A program made the position numbers and the translations under genes. Below are positions 13,548 to 18,239 of a DNA stretch of 18,239 nt, piece after piece. The stretch spans positions 1-18,239 of the forward strand of contig VGJG01000002.1 in NCBI GenBank assembly GCA_016867615.1, read 5' to 3'. How positions within the stretch are numbered: position 1 is the first letter of the stretch; each line of letters opens with the position of its first letter. The notes below the pieces were generated by a model. It worked only from the letters and a program-made list of their open reading frames with translations, ran no database searches and was not told the DNA's origin. The DNA is from Candidatus Aminicenantota bacterium. Its GTDB lineage: Bacteria > Acidobacteriota > Aminicenantia > Aminicenantales > JAFGAV01.

Positions 13548-14447
13548 TTATATATTGAACTGGCCGGTGTCGACCCACTCCTTCTTCAAGACGGACCAGA
13601 AGTCCTCGGCCAGGCCGCGCAGGACGTAGTCGTAGGGCAGCCAGCCGTAGCCCTTCTCCCCCCAGCCCCCGCCCCAGGAGTTCCGGACGAGTAGGGCGCC
13701 CGCCGAGACCCGGCCGCCGTGCGCGTTCCGGACGCGGAGCTTGTCGTCGTAGCCCACGGCCGCCACGGCGTGGCCGCCCAGGATCTTCTCCCTCTCCGCG
13801 GGGAAGGGGATGCGACCGCTCTCCGCGGCCTGCTCGATGGAGTTGTAGACGGTGAAGCCGAACATCACCGGGTGGCCCGCGGCAAGATATTTCTTGACGC
13901 CGGCCAGGACGGCCTCGGCGGCGACGCCGGGCGGGTCATGACGGTAATACTTGACCGTCTTGTAGTTCTCGGCGAAGGCGTAGCAGAAGGCCGGCGGCTC
14001 CCGGTCGAACTTCTGGCCGTCGGTGTAGGGCCAGTACTCCTCGGGCGGCACGCCGAAGAGGACCATGGCCCCCATGGTTTTCCTCAGGTAGGCGCCCGTG
14101 TCGCCCTTGAGCTTCATGAGGTTGCGCGTCACCTTGTAGAGGAACAGCCGGGAGGCCTCGACGTGCCGGCCGAACGAGCGGCGCTCGTAGTATTCGAGGA
14201 TGCCGACGCCGGCGTGGGCCGTGCAGGAGCCGAGGCCCGCCTGGTCCTCGACGGCCGAGCACCATTCGCGGAGGTCGACCGCCGCCGGGAGCGCGCGCCG
14301 CGGCCGGTTCCGCCCGCGCTTGGGTGCGGCTTCCACAAGCCCCGTCGGCTCGAGCAGAGAGACGACGTCCGCGGTCTTCTCCGTATAGTCCCTGAGGTCG
14401 GGGTAGTCGGGCAGCCAGCCCAGGCTGTACTTGGTCATGGTTCCCAT
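13548..14447 (-). CDS. papain-like (C1A) cysteine peptidase without visible signal peptide
   Basis: A 299-residue protein with the papain catalytic set: Gln69 and Cys75 in EDQAGLGSCTAHA, His226 in GGHAVAAVGYDD, and Asn256 in LLVRNSWGGGWGEKGYGWLPYDYV. The N-terminal GWLPDYPDLRDYT segment is common in bacterial members of this group. There is no hydrophobic signal and only a short leader (about 55 residues) before the mature-like domain, so it may act in the cytoplasm or leave by another route. The ATG at 14447 is chosen because GGGAGGG lies 6 bases upstream (14454-14460); a TTG at 14453 and an ATG at 14438 are alternatives. It lies convergent to the toxin gene and next to the repeat region. 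Substrate unknown. Confidence 0.82.
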   Translation of the reverse strand: MGTMTKYSLGWLPDYPDLRDYTEKTADVVSLLEPTGLVEAAPKRGRNRPRRALPAAVDLREWCSAVEDQAGLGSCTAHAGVGILEYYERRSFGRHVEASRLFLYKVTRNLMKLKGDTGAYLRKTMGAMVLFGVPPEEYWPYTDGQKFDREPPAFCYAFAENYKTVKYYRHDPPGVAAEAVLAGVKKYLAAGHPVMFGFTVYNSIEQAAESGRIPFPAEREKILGGHAVAAVGYDDKLRVRNAHGGRVSAGALLVRNSWGGGWGEKGYGWLPYDYVLRGLAEDFWSVLKKEWVDTGQFNI

Positions 14448-14494
14448 CGGCAACCCTCCCGGGAAATTTTGTAACGGGCGTGCGCGGCCGCAAA

Positions 14495-14530
14495 GCCGCG
14501 ATTTATCAGGCTTTTAGTCGAAGTCGCGGC
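14495..14530. repeat. inverted repeat GCCGCGA ... TCGCGGC
   Basis: Seven-base exact inverted repeats (14495-14501 and 14524-14530) separated by 22 bases, the leftmost structure of the hairpin-rich region. It resembles the GC-rich stems nearby but lacks the GGAG-type head. Confidence 0.4.
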
Positions 14531-14633
14531 GAAAATCTGGAAAAACACCGGTCTCGGCAACTCTTTGCGGCGCAGATGCTGTTTACGGAACGATTGAGCC
14601 GCCGGTCAAGCGGCGCAGCCGGACTATTCAGTA

Positions 14634-14655
14634 CGCAACAACCGGCATTGTTGCG
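14634..14655. repeat. perfect 8-bp hairpin
   Basis: CGCAACAA (14634-14641) and TTGTTGCG (14648-14655) pair exactly around a 6-base loop CCGGCA. It lies 12 bases left of the REP-like pair. Confidence 0.5.
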
Positions 14656-14667
14656 GCGCGGGCGCGC

Positions 14668-14726
14668 TTTGGAGTGCGGCCTCATGAGGCCGCTTTCAAA
14701 GCGGCGTCGTGCCGCCGCACTCCAAA
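14668..14726. repeat. REP-like pair in inverted orientation (BIME-like)
   Basis: TTTGGAGTGCGGC (14668-14680) and its exact complement GCCGCACTCCAAA (14714-14726) bound a nested structure. Each arm carries its own hairpin next to the shared head: an 18-base perfect palindrome at 14676-14693 on the left, and GCGGC-GTCGT-GCCGC at 14701-14715 on the right. Between them GCCGCTTT and AAAGCGGC pair around one base. A GGAG tetranucleotide immediately beside a GC-rich hairpin is the known layout of REP elements mobilised by RAYT transposases, and two such units head to head form a BIME. Confidence 0.65.
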
Positions 14727-14730
14727 TACG

Positions 14731-14771
14731 GCCGGCCGATCTTTCCGAGGCGTTCGTGATGTTCGGCCGGC
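14731..14771. repeat. 9-bp inverted repeat
   Basis: GCCGGCCGA (14731-14739) and TCGGCCGGC (14763-14771) are exact inverted repeats with 23 bases between, 4 bases right of the REP-like pair. It may be part of the same element or independent. Confidence 0.45.
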
Positions 14772-14810
14772 GCATGGCCGAGCCGGGACCGAGATGCGGG
14801 CGCGTCAACG

Positions 14811-14823
14811 GCCGCACTCCAAA
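14811..14823. repeat. third copy of the 13-base REP-like head
   Basis: GCCGCACTCCAAA recurs exactly as at 14714-14726 and in the same orientation, without a clear hairpin of its own. It ends 14 bases before the extended -10 of atpZ. Confidence 0.55.
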
Positions 14824-14837
14824 AAAGACTCCGCATG

Positions 14838-14846
14838 TGCTATTAT
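14838..14846 (+). promoter_or_regulatory. extended -10 promoter of the ATP synthase cluster
   Basis: TGCTATTAT is a TGn-extended -10 with five of six matches to TATAAT. There is no good -35 (TCCAAA at 14818), which extended -10 promoters tolerate. Transcription would begin about 5 bases before the atpZ ATG at 14858, again giving almost no leader. Confidence 0.45.
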
Positions 14847-14857
14847 ATCCAGCCGGA

Positions 14858-15109
14858 ATGGCAGGAAAATGGAGACATCGCGAGAACTTCCGGAGGATCG
14901 CCGACCTGAGCTCGCTGGGGCTCATGCTGCCCTCGTCGATCGCCGTGGGCCTGTTCTTAGGCTATCTCCTCGACAAGTGGCTCGGGACCGGTCCCTGGCT
15001 GCTTTTCATCTTTCTTCTCCTGGGCATCGCCTCCGGCTTCCTGAGCCTGCTGCGCGGCCTCAAGCGCCTCTCCAAGGACGACGCGGATGACGAGCGCCCC
15101 GCCCCCTGA
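14858..15109 (+). CDS. atpZ: AtpZ/AtpI-type small ATP synthase-associated membrane protein
   Basis: An 83-residue protein with two membrane helices (about 22-40 and 46-66), the first containing GLFLGYLLDKWLGTGPW. This 'G-x-x-x-G-x-x-x-D-x-x-x-x-t-x-P' pattern is typical of AtpZ-like proteins found before F-type ATPase genes, which are thought to help with c-ring assembly or magnesium/calcium handling. The ATG at 14858 is the only sensible start; no Shine-Dalgarno precedes it. It overlaps the next gene by 23 bases. Confidence 0.75.
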   Translation: MAGKWRHRENFRRIADLSSLGLMLPSSIAVGLFLGYLLDKWLGTGPWLLFIFLLLGIASGFLSLLRGLKRLSKDDADDERPAP

Positions 15110-15491
15110 CGCCGCCGAGATCGCCGCCCTGAAGCGCATCCCCCTCGAGATCCTGGCCTGCGCCGCCGTCTTCGGCCTGGCAGGCCTCATCCTCTGGGAG
15201 GCGCCGCAGGCCCTGTTCATCGTCCTCGGCGGCGGGGCGGCCGCGGCGAGCTTCCTCGGGCTGCGCCGCTCGCTCGAGGACCTCCTGGCGCGCGACCGGA
15301 AGGGCGCCCAGCGCCGCGGCGTCCTGCTCTACGGCCTGCGCATCCTGTTGATTCTCGTCGTTTTTTCCCTTATAATCCTCTTCTATTCCAAGATGGTCCT
15401 TCCCTTCGCCCTCGGTTTTTCGGCGCTCGTGGCCGTCCTGCTCTACGAGGCCGTCCGGTCCCTCGCCCGACTCCGCCAATGGAAGCCCTAG
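15087..15491 (+). CDS. atpI: ATP synthase subunit I-like membrane protein
   Basis: A 134-residue protein with four predicted membrane helices (about 20-38, 41-60, 79-100 and 102-124), the size and topology of AtpI/UncI. AtpI is a poorly conserved protein, so the call rests mostly on topology and position between atpZ and atpB. It overlaps atpZ by 23 bases at the 5' end and atpB by 13 bases at the 3' end. AtpI assists assembly of the c ring. Confidence 0.65.
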   Translation: MTSAPPPDAAEIAALKRIPLEILACAAVFGLAGLILWEAPQALFIVLGGGAAAASFLGLRRSLEDLLARDRKGAQRRGVLLYGLRILLILVVFSLIILFYSKMVLPFALGFSALVAVLLYEAVRSLARLRQWKP

Positions 15492-16225
15492 AGCACAGCC
15501 TGTTCGTCGTCGACCTGTTCAACCGGGCCGTGGGACGGCCGCTGGCCGGCCTCCTCCTCCGGCTTGGAATCGAGGTCAAGGACCCGGCGCATTTCTTCCC
15601 CGACTACATGGTCATGAGCCTCCTGCTCCTCGGAGGCCTGACCCTGACCCTGGGCCTCAGCGCCCGCGGACTGAAGCTCGTTCCCGGCCGGCGCCAGAAC
15701 ATCCTGGAGATGATCGTCCAGGCCTTCGAGGGGCTGCTCACGGACATCATCGGACCGGAGGGCAAGAAGTACCTGCCGGTCATCGGCTCCCTGGGCCTGT
15801 TCATCCTCTTCGGCAACCTCCTGGGGCTCGTCCCGGGCATGATGTCCCCCACGAGCAAGCTCAACGTCACCCTGGGCTGCGCCCTGTGCGTCTTCGTCTA
15901 TTACCACTGGCAGGGCATGAAGGCCCAGGGCGTGTTCAAGTACCTCAAGCACTTCATGGGGCCCATCCCCCTGCTGGCCCCGCTCCTCATTCCCATCGAG
16001 GTCATCAGCCACTTCTCCCGGCCGATCTCGCTCTCCATCCGCCTGTTCGGCAACATCTTCGCCGAGGAGCTGCTGATCGTCATCATCGCCTCGATCATCC
16101 CCGTCCTCCTGCCCCTGCCCTTCATGGCCGTGGCCATCTTCACCGGCAGCATCCAGGCCTTCGTCTTCGTCCTGCTGGCCTGTATCTATATCGCGGGCGC
16201 CGTCGCCCATGAGGAAGACCATTAA
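15479..16225 (+). CDS. atpB: F-type ATP synthase subunit a
   Basis: A 248-residue multi-helix protein with the diagnostic segment PIEVISHFSRPISLSIRLFGNIFAEELL. Arg188 within it is the essential arginine facing the c-ring carboxylate. The last helix has SIQAFVFVLLACIYI, with the conserved Gln226. Subunit a forms the ion half-channels of the Fo motor in the inner membrane. The ATG at 15479 overlaps the 3' end of atpI; the gene ends 19 bases before the atpE ATG. Confidence 0.95.
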   Translation: MEALEHSLFVVDLFNRAVGRPLAGLLLRLGIEVKDPAHFFPDYMVMSLLLLGGLTLTLGLSARGLKLVPGRRQNILEMIVQAFEGLLTDIIGPEGKKYLPVIGSLGLFILFGNLLGLVPGMMSPTSKLNVTLGCALCVFVYYHWQGMKAQGVFKYLKHFMGPIPLLAPLLIPIEVISHFSRPISLSIRLFGNIFAEELLIVIIASIIPVLLPLPFMAVAIFTGSIQAFVFVLLACIYIAGAVAHEEDH

Positions 16226-16231
16226 TCCCCT

Positions 16232-16237
16232 AAGGAG
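16232..16237 (+). promoter_or_regulatory. ribosome-binding site fixing the atpE start
   Basis: AAGGAG lies 7 bases before the ATG at 16245. An earlier in-frame ATG at 16209 overlaps the end of atpB and has no such site, so the shorter protein is preferred. Confidence 0.7.
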
Positions 16238-16244
16238 TCGTGCC

Positions 16245-16601
16245 ATGTCCAAAGCGAAGAAAACACTCGTGCTGACCGGGGCGGTCCTGCTGCTCGTCGG
16301 CGCCCCCCTGCTGGCCCAGGAAGCGGCCGCGGGCGGAGGACTGACCGAGACCAAGGCCTCGCTGTTCAAGATCTCGATCATCGTCGGCGGGATCGTCATC
16401 ACCCTGGCCGCCGCGGCGGGCGCTTTCTGCCAGGCCAAGGCCATCAGCTCGGCCTGCGAGGGCATTTCCCGCAACCCGGGCTCGGCGCCCCACATCCGCT
16501 TCGTGCTGATCTTCGGCCTGGTCCTCATCGAAACGCTGGTCATCTACGCCCTGCTCATCACCATCATCATCCTCATGGTCCAGTGGGGGAAATACGTCTG
16601 A
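16245..16601 (+). CDS. atpE: F-type ATP synthase subunit c with signal-peptide-like leader
   Basis: A 118-residue proteolipid, longer than the usual 70-90. The extra N-terminus MSKAKKTLVLTGAVLLLVG...LAQEAAAGGG looks like a signal peptide with possible cleavage after LAQ; leaders on c subunits are known in some bacteria. Two helices follow, joined by the loop SRNPG (usually ARQPE). The ion-carrying carboxylate is Glu96 in LIETLVIY. Gln63 lies exactly 33 residues before it, as Gln32 and Glu65 do in the sodium-driven Ilyobacter c subunit. Thr97 and Tyr101 match positions Ser66 and Tyr70, but Leu98 replaces Thr67. Sodium coupling is possible, not shown. No b, delta, alpha, gamma, beta or epsilon gene follows. 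Confidence 0.92.
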   Translation: MSKAKKTLVLTGAVLLLVGAPLLAQEAAAGGGLTETKASLFKISIIVGGIVITLAAAAGAFCQAKAISSACEGISRNPGSAPHIRFVLIFGLVLIETLVIYALLITIIILMVQWGKYV

Positions 16602-16748
16602 GCGCGCGGCCCGCGCCGTTTCCCCAGCGGGAAGGAGAGGGACATTTCGGCCTCGTCCCGGCCGATGGAGGGCCGGGCGGAGGAGGCGGATAGACAGGCG
16701 GAACGACGCGCCGGCGCGCGAGGAGTGAACGCCGGCTGAGGAGAACGC
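16602..16748. other. intergenic region with two GC-rich hairpins between atpE and lpxD
   Basis: GCGCG-GCC-CGCGC (16604-16616) begins 3 bases after the atpE stop and is followed by GTTT, a poor terminator tail. A stronger hairpin, CCCGGCC and GGCCGGG around 7 bases, lies at 16657-16677. Neither has a clear T-run. They may weaken transcription between atpE and lpxD or shape mRNA processing. No gene is seen. GAGGAG at 16738-16743 is the lpxD ribosome-binding site. Confidence 0.4.
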
Positions 16749-17858
16749 ATGCCCGAGGGAAAACCGCCCCGCATCAAGGTCGCGGACCTGGCGCGGCTCC
16801 TGGACTGCCCCTATGAGGGCGACGGCGAGGTCGCGATCGGCGGCGCCGCCGCGCTGGAGGGCGCCGGCCCCGGCGACCTGGTCTTCCTCTCCCAGGAGCG
16901 GATGAAGCCGCTCCTCGACCGGACCGGAGCCTCGGCCGCCGTCCTGCCGCCCGGGATCGCGTTCGACCGAATCCCCGTCCTGCGCTCGGACGACCCCCAC
17001 CGGACGTTCATCCGGGCCGTGGAGCTCCTGTGGAGCCCCTACCGGCCCGAGCCGGGAGTCCACCCCACGGCCGTCGTCGCCTCCTCGGCCCGCATCGGGC
17101 GCGGCGTCGCGATCGGCGCCCTGTCCGTCGTCGGCGAGGAGGCGGAGATCGGCGACCGGACGGTCGTCTTCCCCCTGGCGAGCATCTATCCCGGCGCGAG
17201 GGTCGGGAAAGACTGCGTCCTCCACTCCCACGTCACTCTCCGCGAGGGCGTGACGCTCGGCGACCGGGTCGTCCTGCACAGCGGGGCGGTCGTCGGCTCG
17301 GACGGGTTCGGCTACCTCGCCGAGAAGGACGGGTCGCGCCGCAAGATCCCCCAGAAGGGGACGGTGGTCATCGAGGACGACGTCGAGGTCGGGGCCAACG
17401 CGGCCGTCGACCGGGCGGCGCTGGGCGCGACGGTCATCGGCCGGGGGACGAAGATCGACAACCTCGTCCAGGTGGCGCACAACGTCACCATCGGCCCGGA
17501 CAGCGTCCTCGCCGGCCAGGCGGGCGTCGCCGGAAGCTCGCGCCTCGGGCGGCGCGTCATCCTCTCCGGGCAGGTGGGCGTCTCCGACCACGTGACGGTC
17601 GGCGACGACGTCGTCATCGCCGCCAAGTCGGGCGTGACCAAGGACATCCCCGCGGGCTCGTTCGTCTCGGGCAGCCCCCATCTCGACATCCGCGACTGGC
17701 GCAAATTCTGGGCCTGCGCCCCGCGCCTCTACGACCTCGTCAAGGAGGTCAGGCGGCTCGCCGCCCGCGTCGCGGAAATTGAATCGAAAAAACCGACGAG
17801 GCCCGCTCTCAACGAAGGAAAAGGAGCAGGAGGAGGACGGCGGCCAGGGGAGCGATAA
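16749..17858 (+). CDS. lpxD: UDP-3-O-(3-hydroxyacyl)glucosamine N-acyltransferase
   Basis: A 369-residue enzyme of lipid A synthesis that transfers an (R)-3-hydroxyacyl chain from acyl-ACP to the 2-amino group of UDP-3-O-acylglucosamine. The N-terminal uridine-binding domain (about 1-100, with GPGDLVFLSQ) is followed by a left-handed beta-helix of hexapeptide repeats. Marker motifs are GSDGFGYL (183-190), IPQKGTVVIEDDVEVGAN and NLVQVAHNV with the catalytic His244. A C-terminal helical tail extends from about 300, ending in a low-complexity Gly/Arg stretch. GAGGAG lies 5 bases before the ATG. It follows the ATP synthase genes at 147 bases. Together with lptD it shows an LPS-bearing outer membrane. 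Confidence 0.93.
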   Translation: MPEGKPPRIKVADLARLLDCPYEGDGEVAIGGAAALEGAGPGDLVFLSQERMKPLLDRTGASAAVLPPGIAFDRIPVLRSDDPHRTFIRAVELLWSPYRPEPGVHPTAVVASSARIGRGVAIGALSVVGEEAEIGDRTVVFPLASIYPGARVGKDCVLHSHVTLREGVTLGDRVVLHSGAVVGSDGFGYLAEKDGSRRKIPQKGTVVIEDDVEVGANAAVDRAALGATVIGRGTKIDNLVQVAHNVTIGPDSVLAGQAGVAGSSRLGRRVILSGQVGVSDHVTVGDDVVIAAKSGVTKDIPAGSFVSGSPHLDIRDWRKFWACAPRLYDLVKEVRRLAARVAEIESKKPTRPALNEGKGAGGGRRPGER

Positions 17859-18239
17859 GAAAGATGAAAAGGAGCGTGTTCCTCAAGCCGGCCTGTTTGG
17901 CTCCCCCCGGGCCCGTTCCCTCGGGCGCCAGCACTCCCCGGATTTCGAGCGGCCGCTCGTCGCGCCGCACGCCGGCCCGGTCAAGACCGCTCGTGATGCG
18001 CTTGGCGTTCTTGAGCGCCGCCGATCCCATCTGATCCGTCACCCAGACATTGACGCTCGAGCCGTCTTTGCCGAAGAGGCCCAGCCCGCCGTACGCGGCG
18101 CTGCTGAGGAGGAACGCTCGTCCGGCCGCCCCGCCGCGCACCCCCCCCTTTCCCGCCAGCGCCGAGAGCCAGGTGAGGGTGATCAGCCAGCGGGGCGGCT
18201 TCAACACAAGCGGCCGGTAGCAATCCAGGTCTCTGAAGA
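17809..18239 (-). CDS. C-terminal part of an unrecognised membrane-anchored protein
   Basis: The frame is open from the right edge to the stop at 17809, giving at least 142 residues. I do not recognise the family. A GTG at 18207 could be a start, but no ribosome-binding site precedes it and the frame continues upstream (RDLDCYRPLV), so this is more likely the end of a longer protein. Codons have the high third-position GC of the real genes here. There is a hydrophobic stretch WLITLTWLSALAG, then a soluble part with VNVWVTDQMGSAALKNAKRI and RPLEIRGVLAPEG, and a strong C-terminal membrane helix (LLFIFLIAPLAAVLLLLLFL). Its 3' end overlaps the 3' end of convergent lpxD by 50 bases. Confidence 0.5.
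   Translation of the reverse strand, partial: FRDLDCYRPLVLKPPRWLITLTWLSALAGKGGVRGGAAGRAFLLSSAAYGGLGLFGKDGSSVNVWVTDQMGSAALKNAKRITSGLDRAGVRRDERPLEIRGVLAPEGTGPGGAKQAGLRNTLLFIFLIAPLAAVLLLLLFLR

Larger units (their letters stand above)
14461..14857. other. 397-base non-coding region dense in hairpins
   Basis: No convincing gene is seen between the divergent peptidase and atpZ genes: the open frames here are not supported by any recognisable protein or ribosome-binding site. The stretch holds at least five inverted repeats and three copies of one 13-base sequence, listed separately, and the atpZ promoter at its right end. A possible -10 for the peptidase gene (TACAAA on the minus strand, 14473-14468) is weak. 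Confidence 0.7.

Noticed and set aside
14668..14823. Three copies of a 13-base repeat as a possible CRISPR array
   Set aside because: The copies are in mixed orientation, too short, unevenly spaced, and no cas gene is near.
14480..14857. An open frame upstream of and continuous with atpZ
   Set aside because: The atpZ family starts at the ATG at 14858; the upstream part runs through the REP-like hairpins and encodes an Arg-rich stretch with no motif. The promoter just before 14858 also argues against it.
17981..18223. An 80-codon minus-strand frame near the right edge
   Set aside because: It overlaps the unrecognised membrane protein in another frame and has an Arg/Gly/Pro-rich composition typical of a frame shadow.

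Overview
The window is a GC-rich, gene-dense stretch of bacterial chromosome from a Gram-negative-type (two-membrane) organism: it carries lptD and lpxD for lipopolysaccharide, nucleotide-sugar genes, and an ABC exporter with a periplasmic adaptor. A secreted VWFA-related protein of the kind common in Acidobacteriota and a dockerin-bearing esterase point to Acidobacteriota or a relative such as Aminicenantes. That placement is an inference from gene families; there is no rRNA or other marker in the window.

Layout. (1) Positions 1-1238, minus strand: a GDP-mannose dehydratase/reductase pair, the second gene cut by the window edge. (2) 1426-1953, plus: a small membrane methyltransferase of the isoprenylcysteine carboxyl methyltransferase type. 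(3) 2082-5243, plus: an overlapping three-gene ABC export operon (membrane-fusion protein, FtsX-like permease, ATPase). (4) 5305-6510, plus: a secreted VWFA-related protein behind a promoter so close to the ATG that the mRNA may be leaderless. (5) 6596-7756, minus: a secreted alpha/beta-hydrolase ending in a dockerin. (6) 7887-12751, minus: lptD-rmlA-rmlC-like-rmlB, coupling the outer-membrane LPS translocon with dTDP-6-deoxysugar synthesis. (7) 12841-13538, plus: an AT-rich promoter and a vapBC-type toxin-antitoxin pair. (8) 13548-14447, minus: a papain-like cysteine peptidase with no visible signal peptide. (9) 14461-14857: about 400 bases without a gene, packed with hairpins and REP-like repeats built on a 13-base sequence. 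(10) 14858-16601, plus: the membrane part of an F-type ATP synthase (atpZ, atpI, atpB, atpE) without the other subunits. (11) 16749-17858, plus: lpxD. (12) 17809-18239, minus: the C-terminal end of an unrecognised membrane-anchored protein converging on, and overlapping, lpxD.

The main theme is the cell envelope: LPS lipid A acylation (lpxD), LPS export (lptD), deoxysugar donors (rmlA, rmlC-like, rmlB, GMD/RMD) and an exporter. The most interesting signals are the REP-like array in front of the ATP synthase genes, an ATP synthase c subunit with a signal-peptide-like leader and a partial sodium-binding pattern, and several promoters placed almost on top of the start codon. I saw no tRNA, rRNA, CRISPR array, insertion sequence or prophage gene.
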